Assembly (NCBI GenBank): GCA_027924585.1
Contig: BSBM01000125.1
Coordinates: forward strand, 2,609,001 to 2,673,000
DNA length: 64,000 nucleotides
From: Larix kaempferi
Lineage: Eukaryota; Streptophyta; Pinopsida; Pinales; Pinaceae
Reading direction: 5' to 3'
Numbering within the stretch: the first letter of the stretch is position 1; the number at the start of each line of letters is the position of its first letter. This document shows positions 34,171 to 44,521 of this stretch, piece by piece. Both the position numbers and the translations under genes were made by a program. Under the pieces are notes generated by a model. It had not been told where the DNA came from. It searched no databases and worked only from the letters and a program-made list of their open reading frames with translations.

Positions 34171-34825
34171 TGAAAATATTTTGTAAAGATGTTTATGATA
34201 ATGAGAGATGCGAAATTATGGGGTCATTATGCAATTTTACTAGTACCATCACCTAAAATGTGTTTGTTGTAAGATATAGATCTGATATAGCACCCCTTTA
34301 GTTAAAAAAACTAGAAAATATTATTGGTGCATATCTGCTTAAATCAAGTATTTTTTTAAGGTGTTTGACATCCCTGGGATATTTGAAGCGTTGGTAGACT
34401 TGTAAACAAAGATTATGTTAACGTAGATCTGTTAGAGGTAGCACAATTTATATTTATATTAACATTGTTGAGAGAAATCACAAAACTCTTAGACGCAAAT
34501 CTCTTGGCCCTTAGTATACACAGATATAAACTTGATATGAATTTAGTAAATTCAAGGTTAACAGGAATCTATGTTGGTCTAACCTCTCAGATCCTATATT
34601 AAGTTTATAAGGCTTGATGGAAACCCTTTTCATGAAGCTAATAGTTTAATAGTAGATCCTAGATTGACATGATTATGCATTAATTTACTCTTCTCTAGTT
34701 TAATAAATCCCATATTTACATGATTCTATATTAATTTAATTATAATAGTTATAGATCAAATTAATTGAAAAATATAAAAGGTCAAATTGTAGATATCAAT
34801 AGCTTCTTTGGTTCAAATATTTTAA

Positions 34826-34940
34826 GGTTTAACTTCAACCTTCCGCTTCATTCTTGGATATTGATGGTTTAACTTCAACCTTTAATTTCATTCTTGGATA
34901 TCTATGGTTTAAATTCAACCTTTTTCTTTATGCTTTGGAA
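34826..34940. repeat. 40-bp tandem repeat, about 2.8 copies
   Basis: Units start ggtttaacttcaacct at 34826, 34866 and 34906, each followed by ttcattcttggat. It ends at the start of the SWEET-like exon. Confidence 0.85.
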
Positions 34941-35103
34941 AATGAGAGTTGTCTGATTCTTGGCAGCAATTATGTTATTCTTTGCAGCAGTGGAAAGTTT
35001 ATCATTAACTATAGAGCATACCTATAAGGGATGGTCCTTAATAATTGGAATTGTTTTCATTGTACTCAATTTCTTCATGTATGCATATCCCTTATCGATC
35101 ATG
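34936..35103 (+). pseudogene. SWEET/MtN3-type sugar transporter, single broken exon
   Basis: The frame from about 34939 reads KMRVV, stop, FLAAIMLFFAAVESLSLT then IEHTYKGWSLIIGIVF and IVLNFFMYAYPLSIM. Plant SWEETs have H-T-(x)n-R-S-IVGI...MYA-PLS-M at the junction of the first MtN3 repeat and the linker helix. They have an intron right after that Met. Here the ATG at 35101-35103 is followed by gtatct, a donor-like GT, at the expected place. The in-frame TGA near 34954 marks it as broken. I found no neighbouring SWEET exon in the window. It may be a relic of a host gene exploded by insertions, or a fragment carried by a transposon. Confidence 0.65.
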
Positions 35104-35700
35104 GTATCTTCCCTTCTTCTCCTTTTTCTTTTGAATAATGTATTTTTAATGATATAATATTATTATTCTGAATATTAGTAGTTGTTATCCCTCAGGTTGT
35201 ACCCCTACAAAAAATATCACTTTCTCTTTTTGGGGGATGAGTGAGATATATCTATGGAACACAGTAACACTATTGCAGGGTTACAAGGTTGAGTAGGGTT
35301 GTGCAGGATGCACCTCCCTACTCCACTTTAAGCCATCAAGCCAGTCCTTGGGCTAAGGGAGAGTACCCTATCTATATGAAGCAATATTCCCAGATTGCCA
35401 CTCTAGGTGCCCACGAATATTCTTTTAAAACCTTGAACCAGAGATGCTCAAGACAGATATCAACTTCTTAGAATGTGATTTGAGTGTTATTTTTTAAGGG
35501 GAGGAACAAACACATCTTAAAACATACATAACTTAGATAAATAAAAACATGAGAGCTGTAATCATGATTAGTTTCTTAAAAGAGGGTAAAATATTCAAAA
35601 TTCATTCAATCATCAAAGCATTGAAAGGCCTTGTGTTGAATTGCATTCAAGATATATAGAAATTCAAGTAGGCACATAAAACTACAGGGAGACGATTCTA
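35104..35700. other. No recognisable gene
   Basis: No further SWEET exon was found. A 60-codon plus frame at 35289-35471 has no known motif. Confidence 0.4.
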
Positions 35701-35758
35701 TAGTGGAGGTTTTTAGTGAATACAAGATTGGCCACAATTGTCAAAAAAACCTCCACTA
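35701..35758. repeat. Inverted repeat, 14-bp perfect arms
   Basis: TAGTGGAGGTTTTT (35701-35714) and AAAAACCTCCACTA (35745-35758) are perfect reverse complements with a 30-base loop. The right arm ends in CACTACAACC, resembling the start of a CACTA-type transposon, about 120 bp left of the motif array. Confidence 0.8.
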
Positions 35759-35879
35759 CAACCTTTTCCATTGGTAGCAGATGTTTTAACGAATGTTTTT
35801 ACGAATTTTTTGTAATTAAAGAAACTCAACATTCGGGGGCTATAGAAGATGTTTGTTTTATGTGTGCTTCTTAAACAAA

Positions 35880-36430
35880 GAGCGCACTGGTGCATAACAT
35901 ACTAATATACACCAGTGCAATATGATAAAAATGATATCAATCAGTGCACTCCAACACATAGAGAACTCTTACACATGAAAATTTAAAACCGTTTGGTGCT
36001 TTAAAACAATATATGCACCAGGACGTTATAACCAACTAAGCACTAGTGTTTATGTATTGATTAAATGCATCGGTGCTTACGTACTATAACAAAGCACCAA
36101 TACAATATGTTACAACATACACACCAGAAATTTTCTATATTTTTAAAATTTAACAGTTCTTTTTATATATCATAGTGCACCAGTGCATTTCATCATAATA
36201 AGCATCGGTGCATTTTAACAATTTGAAAGCACTAGGGCGATTAAAAAATATAAACACATCGGTAAATGCGACTAGTCCATGAAATTTATTAAACAAAAAT
36301 TAATGGTGCGGTATATATAAATTAAAGGACTAGGGCATATCATTCAACAAAATGCACAAGGGCATAACATTTGACCAAACACACTGGGGCATATTATTTG
36401 ACCAAACACACTGGTGCGGCAGTGAATATA
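35880..36430. repeat. Dispersed short-motif array, left
   Basis: At least twelve loose copies of a 9-10 bp partly palindromic motif of the type gcacYRGTGC: gcactggtgc, caccagtgc, gcatcggtgc, caccagtgc, gcatcggtgc, cactggtgc and variants. Copies occur in both orientations every 30-60 bp. The pattern resembles subterminal transposase-binding repeats of CACTA-type DNA transposons. The same motif returns at 51175-52460. Confidence 0.7.
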
Positions 36431-37176
36431 AAAATTATCGTAGATTATTTTTTGCACAATGGCTACTGACATTGCAATGGAATATCTATTTTTTATTTTT
36501 TATTTTTTAATTCTATTTTTCATAAGAAATTTAAATAGTTTTATAGTACTATTCATTTCAATTTTAATTATTGAGTTTGTTTGGATTAATTTCTTATATC
36601 ATAGATTCTATCATCTATTGTAATATTTAATCATCCATACATTTAATTGCCAATTTACCATTTCACATGTAACATTTGACAATGACATTGGAGAATGCAA
36701 TAAAAAAAAAATATTATATATCAACAAGAGACCCTTTGTCATACAAAATAGGACAACATAGAGTCTACAATAATCAAAATGTCAACATGCATGTACTTGT
36801 TACACTTATTGGTAACACTTTGTCTTTCGATTTAGACACTATGTCTAGTACATTATGCAAAATATCTTATTTTCACAAACAAATATTTCAAAATATACAA
36901 CAAATCGAATTAACATCCAAAATATATGGATCATCATTATTCATTGGAATTGTTCTCAGTGCTCAAGCCACTTGCATCACTTGGGTTATTTGGCTAAAAA
37001 AAAATTTGATTGCCTCGAATGTTTTCCTCTTCTTCAACTTCCATCTGCAAACATAAAAATAAGTGTACTGAGTGTATCTACAATATTGTTGGGAATAATA
37101 AAAATTAAAATATGCAGTAAAGTAAAGTACTGAGTGTATCTACAATATTGTTGGGAATAATAAGTGTACTGAGTGT
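36431..37176. other. Unassigned sequence with a short direct repeat
   Basis: Two overlapping plus frames (36676-37056, 126 codons; 36855-37133, 92 codons) show no family features. A 34-bp segment, tactgagtgtatctacaata then ttgttgggaataata, occurs at 37067 and again at 37128. It stands directly against the broken edge of the Tat-like 3' LTR at 37177. Confidence 0.5.
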
Positions 37177-40100
37177 ACTGTTTTCCAGCTCTCGATGAAG
37201 TAAAGTAAAGACAGAATATTTACAAGTTACAAAATATGCTAAAAATAGCATCTCATTAATATATCAGTTTGCTACTTAATGACAACTAATTGAAAGCATA
37301 ATTGTTTTATAGGTCCTTTGCCACCTCAGCTAAGAGGGCGATACCATCTGGAGTTTGGTCTTTCTTCTTGGCCTTCTTTTGTTCCTTCTCCATGTCATTA
37401 ATCCTTTTTGTGAGCTCTTTGTTTTTCTGCTGCAAGTCCCGAACTGTCTTCTCCAGCTGAGTGCATTGACTGTCAGCAGCCCTTTTCCTTTTAAGTGCTT
37501 CTTTTGCATCAGCCACTAGTTCCTGAAAATTGTCATTAATATCCTGGAGATCTTCCCTTAATCTTCTGTTGGCCATCATCAAGCCATCGTTGAACTCCTG
37601 CATATAATTCATTTGGTGTTTATATTGCTTGACAGTCTTCTGTAAATTTTCCCTGTCAGAATTAGCTATTTTATCCATTGCAGAATCTTGATCTTCATTA
37701 GGTTTCCAAGGAATGTCAAACTTCTTGAAGATTTTTGCTTCTTCCATCAACAGCTTCTTAGAAGTGTCCTCAATGCTGGGCTTTGGATTTTCTTCACCTG
37801 TTGCTTCCACTGAATGAATTTCTTCTTTTAAACATGGCTGCAATTTATCTATTTCTGATTTGTCATCATCCATGGACACTTCATCTAAGACAGTCACCTC
37901 ATCTGTACTTAATTTAGGATTTAGCAACTTCTTCATGCTTAATCTCAACTTATTCTTTGACCTAGTTTTAGGTCTCCAAAATGCTGTTGCCTCTCCCATC
38001 ATCTTCAATTATTTCCCTTGGTACTGAATTGCAGCCAATTCTATTACTTCCAGCTTGTTCCTTTTCTTATTAATCCTTGTGGTTTTGCTCTCTGAAGTTT
38101 GCATTCCTTCTATTTCAGCTTTGACTTCTATTTTAGGGATAGGCTATTCATCTTCCAATAGATATCCTTCATCATCTGAAAGAATTGTGATAGGTCTTCT
38201 TGGTCGAGTTTGAATCTCTTCTTTAGGTACAGGAACAACCTTAATGTCAACCTTTTTCTCCTCCTGAGGATCTGCTACAGGCGCTGGATTCTTTTCAGGC
38301 AATTCCTTCTTGTCTTCAAACAATGTGAACTTGCTTTCAGGGCTGGCTAAGGATGTCTTTTGCTCACTGTCTTCCTCTACAGGCTCTGCTGATTCTTCAA
38401 TTTTGATCTTTCCTTTATCTTCCATTTTGGGCTTATGACCTAATTTTCTGAGTAAGACTTTGCCCTTATCTACTTGTCTTTTGGATTTTTGATCTTCAAA
38501 ACCAGACCAAAAAACAAAAAAGTCCCAGGTCTTTCCCTCATGTTGCAAGGCAGTAATAACAATCAATTTGATTAATCCATGATGAAAAATGGACTGAGAG
38601 GAATAATCTACTGGCCCTTTCACCTTGTTTGCCATTTTCTGCAAACTCTTCAGGAAGAAAAATGGCAAGTTCATCTTTGATATTCCCACCATGTGTTGAA
38701 GAAATCTAAAATGATACTTGTATATGAAGGCATACCTGCCCTCACAGGTAACATAACTCTGTAAAATTCTAATTGGTTCAACCCATTCTTTCTTAACATT
38801 TTGGATTAGGACACCTTTATTCCAATCAGGTATGATATTGGGTAAGAGGTATCTCTGTGGATCAAAATCAAAGGGCAACTTTTTAAACCAATGTTCACCT
38901 TCATCTTTAATTCCTGTGGCTTCTGAAATCAATTTAACTGTCAGCTTGAATTTTAGGGTATCGAAAACCACCATATCATTCTTGAAACCCTGGGTAAACC
39001 TGCAGGATACCTGTGCATTATATCCATCAATTTTTCTGAAAAAATCCATCCAGCCAGCTCGTTTGAATAGCTCCACACACTCAGGAAGTTTTTCAACCCA
39101 TTCTATATCTGTTGGTTCAACTCTATTTATTCTTCCACTCTTGCCCATTATGCTTTAATCACTTCAAACTGGATATCTACTCTTGTATTGTTTGTGAACA
39201 GAAGCTGAATTTTGGCAATTAACAGCACTATTGAATGCACAGGTTATTCGTAACACTGACAGGGTTGAAATTCATAAAAATGAGACTGTTATCCTTAACC
39301 CTCCTTCAATCTGGCGTCACAGCTTATCAACAAATAGCTTTTTTCTCTGGTTAAATTTGCGTTTAACAGCACAATTTTACCTACCCTTTGATTAATTTGA
39401 ACAGAGTAGGCTGACGCGAAAAAGCCCCAAATTTGTTGTTATATGGGTTTTTTAAGAATACCTGTAAATTGCTCCACTGTGGTTGTTTGAAAACACGACC
39501 ACCATTGTCAGATGAGTCAGCTTTGTTGTCCAGATGTCGCACAATCTTCAATTTAACAGTTCACCACGGAATTATGAAGCCCTAATTTCCGTGAATCCCT
39601 CAATGCCTCTTACTTGTCCAACTGGAAATGATGCTCGGCTTTCTCAAGTGGCTATGGTTATCTCATTAAATCTTCTGTGTTTAAATGAGCTTGTAGATAA
39701 CAAATTCATGCCACATTTCCTGAAATCGTGTGGATAGATGTCAAACTGAAATCCACCTGTGCTGATGATGAGCACGACCTCCTCACGACGTGCAAGCATT
39801 TGAAATCATGATGCCTTCTGCATCAACACGTCATGAATCCTCTAAAACACATAATTAATCATTCACTAGCCCGAGCGTGCCAAAATTTGCTGGAAAATAG
39901 GAAGAATCTGTGATCACGATATTCTTGTAGCGCTTCCTTGTTGAATTTCGGCTCCAGCGCTACAAGAAAAACTTCAACACTGATTTGTTGCTTTTAAACA
40001 ACTTTATATCATTTTGCATGGGATTTTAAGGTTATCAGGATTAGACTTGTACATGTCCTCACTTAGAATAAGATCTATGAGCTTCTTATTTGATATAATG

Positions 40101-40326
40101 AACGTTTTTAAAAACCCTCATCAAAAACCAATATAAAGCTTTAAAAATCTAAAAACTCAAAAGCAAGCCCAAAATATTATATAAATCCTAAAGAAACCCT
40201 ACTAAGGAGGAAAAAATCAAGTTAAAGAAAATGAATAACTTAAAATAAAGTGCAAATCAAACCAAATTTTGAAAAAACAGGATACTGTCAAACCAAAAAT
40301 TGGAAAAACAAGGTACTGACTTAACA
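37177..40326 (-). mobile_element. Tat-like element 3' LTR, truncated
   Basis: Matches 47141-50289 at an offset of 9,964 (one single-base indel near 40150). Its minus-strand start is TGTTAAGTCAGTACC. The part equivalent to 46593-47140 is missing. It carries one copy of the LTR ORF. Confidence 0.9.
37307..39148 (-). pseudogene. LTR-encoded ORF of unknown function, 3' LTR copy
   Basis: A single reading of 614 codons from ATG 39148 to the stop at 37307, broken by two stops. One falls where the other LTR has Gln (near 38142) and one where it has Glu (near 38010). The first 190 residues look globular (WVEKLPECVELFKRAGWMDF, KNDMVVFDTLKFKLTVKLI, YVTCEGRYAFIYKYHFRFLQ). Residues about 220-340 are Lys/Glu/Pro-rich, and about 480-600 form a predicted coiled coil (LQKTVKQYKHQMNYMQE, TQLEKTVRDLQQKNKELTKR). 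It is in sense with gag-pol. I do not recognise the family. The head may resemble proteins annotated as putative plant transposon proteins, but that is a weak impression. Confidence 0.75.
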
Positions 40327-40459
40327 TCTGGCTCCAGCTGCGGGATGAAGACCTCCCTGCGAGGCTTCAAGAACCTGAAGACCAGTGCCTTATCCATTGG
40401 GCTATGGAGTCTTATTGTGATTCACTCACCAGTATGTACAATGATCAGTGAAAAAGTTC

Positions 40460-41305
40460 TTATAAACTGTAAAAATGTTTGAGGAATCGTCCATTAACAG
40501 GGCTGGACAACTCCTCACCTTCCAAGGACTGCAGAATAAAGGTATTGTTCTCTAAAACTTTTGATACAAGAAAAGGGCCAAACCAAATATTTTCAAACTT
40601 ACCATGTTTTCCCTTTTGTTCCTTTCTTGCATCCCATCTTGGAACCATTTCCCCTTCTATGAAAGTATTTTCCTTAATATTCCTATCAAACCTGTTTTTA
40701 ATCTTGGCTCTGTACAGCTGTGCTTTTGCATCCATCTTCTCTCTATTCTGCTGTAACTCTATCATTTCAAATAGTCTCCTTTGCATATCATTAGGTTCTT
40801 CTTGAGAATTCTGGAGGAATTTCATCACTGGAATTCCCAATTGAACAGGGAACACTGCCTCTATACCATAAACTAGCTGAAATAGAGAAGTTCCAATTGC
40901 TTGTTTCACTGTAATCCTATCTGCCCATAATGCATACTTTAGCATTGAATCCCAAGACCTTTTGTTATGCTTCAGCAGTTTCTTGATGCTCTGAATGATA
41001 TTCTTATTGGAAGATTCAGCTTGACCATTTCCCTGAGGATAATAGGGAGTTGAATGTTTTAAAATGATTCCATTTCTTTCACAGAAGGCCACCATTGCCT
41101 TGGATTTGAATGCCTTTGCATTATCTGTTATTAATCTCTGTGGGCAGCCAAATCTGCTCAAAATATTTTCTTCAATGAATTCCATGATAACTTTGTCTGT
41201 AGCATTCCTTGTGGGAATGGCTTCTACCCATTTTGTGAAAAAATCTGTGGTAGTTAGAATCCAATGATGTTGTCCTGAAGATGCTGGATTTATTTCTCCA
41301 ATAAA
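40460..41305 (-). pseudogene. Tat-like integrase core and C-terminus
   Basis: After the stop at 41306 the frame reads GEINPASSGQHHWILTTTDF, FTKWVEAIP and, from 41185, FGCPQRLITDNAKAF (second Asp) and YPQGNGQAESSNKNI (Glu). It continues to GPFLVSKVLENNTFIL and ends FLKHFYSL. The stop at 41306-41308 falls exactly at the first catalytic Asp of the triad (family QWGLDFIG), so this copy cannot make an active integrase. Confidence 0.92.
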
Positions 41306-42730
41306 TTACAGACCCCACTGCCGAAACGGGGCATTTACTGCAATAGGTTTTAAAGGCAAGGACAATAATTTCTGTTTACCTGCAAATTTCTGACAAGGAA
41401 TGCATGCTCTTACCTGATGGTAAACATCTGTAAATAAGGATGGCCAATAATATCCAGCTCGCAGAATTTTGTAAGCTGTTGCTTTCCAATACTTGTGCCC
41501 TCCACAGGCACCTTCATGAGATTCTGAAATCACCTCTCCTATTTCAGCTTGGTCCAAACATCTGAGCAAAATACCTCCTGGATCTTTCCAAATCAATTGA
41601 TTCTCAACTAAATAGTATTTTGTGGCTTTGAGCTTTAAAGATCTTGCAGCTTTCTTGTCCAAATGTTCAGGACATTGTAGAAATAACAAGAAATAAACAA
41701 TGTCTGCATACCAGACTGATGATGAATAAAAATCCATGATCTTTTCTTTCTCCAGTTGTATTTGATCTTCTTCAGGAATTGATTCTTCGTCCATAAGATG
41801 CAGTCCTAGGGCTTGACAATTTGAGTCAACCAACAATTTGGCCAAGCCTTGTCCCTTGACAAGCTTAGTAGGTCTGATCTCTACATCATATTCCATAATC
41901 TTCGCAATCCACCTGCCTCTCTTTCCTTCACTATCAGGCTTAGTTAATACTTCCTTGACAGCAGGATTAGGTACAAAGGAAATTATCTTTGAATGAAGGA
42001 TATATATTCTGAAAAATTTCAAAGCTTTCACTAGAGCATAAGCTTGTTTCTCCAGAATACTATACTTCAGCTCAAAATCTATGAGAGTTTTACTGAAGAA
42101 AGCAATAGGCTGTTCCAAACCTTCTTTATTTTTCTGAAGTAAGACAGCTGCAATCGTATCTTCTGATGCAAATGAGAAGGTAAGGAATTCTTTGGTAAAA
42201 TCTGGACTTACCAGTACAGGTGCTTCAGTAAGAGCTACTTTAATTTTCTCAAATGCTTTCTTTGCCTCAGCAGTCCACTTTATTTCCTGATCTTTCTTTA
42301 ACATGGCTGTGATTTGTTTAATGGTTTCAGCAAAATTGGGAATAAACCACCATAGAAAATTTATCTTGCCAATGAATGATTGAACATCCTTTTTACTCCG
42401 AGGTAAGGTAATCTTCAGTATTGCCTTCACCCTTTCAGGATCTATTCTGATGCCATCAGTAGACACCAAGTGACCAAGTAATTTACCTTCTTGCACAGCA
42501 AAATGTGATTTTTTTGGGTTCAGGGACAGGCCATATTTTCTGCATTTTATGAAGGTTTTCTCCAAATGCTTCAAGTGTTCATCATCAGATTTTGAGAAGA
42601 CAGTAATATCATCCAGATAGATAACCACAAACTTATCTTTCTCACCCACAAATGCAATGTCCATGGCTCTCTGAAAGGTTGCTCCAGCATTCATCAAGCC
42701 AAAAGGCATCTTGTCATACATAAATGTCCC
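41306..42730 (-). pseudogene. Tat-like RT palm, degenerate RNase H and integrase zinc finger
   Basis: The frame opens at MYDKMPFGLMNAGATFQRAM. The RT catalytic box VVIYLDDITVFSKS lies at about residues 33-46 and the thumb (LGHLVSTDGIRIDPE) follows. The usual gypsy RNase H comes next, but its first Asp motif reads LTFSFASEDTI and the later TD-H motif reads ISFVPNPAV, so key acidic residues are missing. The integrase finger (SHEGACGGHKYWKAT, RACIPCQKF) closes the block. It joins the upstream frame in register across one TAG at 42731. Confidence 0.93.
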
Positions 42731-44044
42731 CTAGGGGGTTGTAAAAGCTGTCTTTTCTTTATCATCAAGGTACATGGCAATCTGATTGTACCCTGAGAAA
42801 CCATTTAGCATAGAAATCCTCTGAGCTCCAACTACCTGCTGCAAAACCTGTTCAATCTTGGGGAGAGGATAATTGTCTTTTAATGATGATCGATTCAGAT
42901 TTCTAAAGTCAACACATAATCGAATTTCCCCATTCTTCTTTCTAACAGGAACCAGATTAGCCACCCAAGAAGAATACCTGAGAGGCACTATTATCTTTGC
43001 ATCCAACAACTTCTTTAGTTCTTTTTCAATTACAGGGAACAAGGCTGGATTGATTCTTCTTAGTTTCTGTCTGAAAGGCTTGACATTAGGTTTCAAAGGA
43101 ACCTTGTGCTGAATAATTGCTGTATCATAAGTTTTTAGTTCCTTATAAGACCAGGCAAATGCATCTACATGTTTTTTCAACAGCTTAATATATCTATTTC
43201 TTTGTTCCACTGTTAGGAATTTTGAAATTTTTACCATTTTGGGATGTTCTGCTGAACCAATATTGTAGTCTTCTACATTGTCTTCTGAAGATTGAATTAC
43301 TGGCTTTGAAGGTGTATCATCTTTTATGAATATTCTTTCTAAAGGTACTAGACCTTTTGGAATGAAATTGCTCTTTAGTTCAATAATCTTATGACCTGCT
43401 ATCTCTTCTGCAGCAAACTCATTTAACTGTTCCTCCCTTTCATATTCTTCCTGATCAATTTGAGTATTTGAAAACTCCTCTATAAGCTCAAGATTTTTTT
43501 TTATTTCAATGTCATCTTCAAAAACCCTCCAGTGCTTCACATTGTCAGGGACACATGGTCTATACCTCACTTCTATAGGATATTTTAGCTGAGTGGTTTT
43601 AGGGATTCTGAAATGTGTGGCAGCCAGGGCTAAAGAATCTGCAGTCTCATTATGATTCCTGGGAATATGAGTGATATTAAATGCTATAAAATAGTTTTCA
43701 AGCATATCCCATACCTCATTTCGATATACTTTCAGCAAACCCTGCTTTACTTGATATTTTTTCTTCACCTGTTGAACAACTAGTTCGGAGTCGCCAAATG
43801 CAGAAATCTGTTGAATTCCCAAATCTTTAACAGCCTTCAATCCCAGTAGCAGAGCTTCATACTCGGCAGTGTTGTTAGTGGTAACAAACTCCAATTTATA
43901 CATGAGCTTCACTGTTTCACCCCCAGGGGAAATGAGTAAAACTCCAGCTCCAGCACCTTCTTTGCATGAGGATCCATCAAAGTACAACTGCCACAATGCA
44001 TCTTCCTCTTCTCTGCTGCGTTTTACATGCTGTTCTTTTTGCAC
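42731..44044 (-). pseudogene. Tat-like archaeal-type RNase H followed by RT fingers
   Basis: Residues 15-150 form an RNase H of the aRNH type: LWQLYFDGSSCKEGAGAGVL, TTNNTAEYEALLLGL, ISAFGDSELVVQQV and ITHIPRNHNETADSLA. All four acidic catalytic positions (Asp, Glu, Asp, Asp) are present. A linker of about 140 residues follows, then RT blocks VPLKPNVKPFRQKLRRINP, VPVRKKNGEIRLCVDFRNLN and PLPKIEQVL. The frame ends at a TAG where the family has Trp (TTP-W-GTF). Placing this RNase H before the RT is unusual: in the Ogre/Retand elements I know, it lies between the ordinary RNase H and the integrase. Confidence 0.93.
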
Positions 44045-44518
44045 TTATAACAGACCAGCAGAATTCTCTTCTTCACTAAACTGTAATATGCATGAACCAA
44101 GGTCTTTGTCCACAGAGTACATTGGGTGATTGTTGGGGTTTTTATCATCTGTGACTATGTAAGCAAGCTGTAGCTCTCTGTAAAGTCTCCTATTTTCTCC
44201 ACCAAAAACAGGAATGGTGGCATAAGAGATGTCCATCTGTAATGTTCCCCCAACCTTCTTAGCCCATGACCTAGACAAAAGCAAGCCAAATTTTGGTGTG
44301 ATGTCAGCTACCACAACATCCATTATCACACTTTTCATGGGCAACTGAGTAAGGTTGACAACCATGTCTTTTATTACTCCTAGACATTTTACAGCTCGGG
44401 AGTCAAAGGCATATAAATCATGGTAAGGTTTGGTGACATTAAGGCCCAGGGCTTCCATTACAGCTTTTGGCATCAAGTTATGGGATGCTCCTGAATCTAG
44501 CAGGCAATTATGAATCAT
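44045..44518 (-). pseudogene. Tat-like aspartic protease
   Basis: The 157-codon frame begins MIHNCLLDSGASHNLMPKAV (retropepsin Asp-Ser-Gly) and continues LGVIKDMVVNL and VVVADITPKFGLLLSRSWAK. It ends in TAA (44045-44047), with the RNase H frame following in register. It is one segment of a gag-pol chain interrupted by point stops. Confidence 0.92.
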
Positions 44519-44521
44519 CTG

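Noticed and set aside
34230-34260. Short match (ttatgcaattttactagta) to the nested element LTR near 24030
   Set aside because: Only about 19 bases in AT-rich DNA; too short to call a fragment.
35754-35763. CACTACAACC as a proven CACTA transposon terminus
   Set aside because: No matching inverted end or 3-bp target duplication was found on the right side, so it is only mentioned as a possibility.
38832-39158. Plus-strand 108-codon ORF, repeated at 48796-49122
   Set aside because: It is antisense to the LTR-encoded ORF and duplicated only because it lies in both LTRs.
37177-40326. Segmental duplication of a host gene (37.2-40.3 kb versus 47.1-50.3 kb)
   Set aside because: A primer site next to one copy, gag-pol between the copies and TG...CA ends show they are LTRs of one element.
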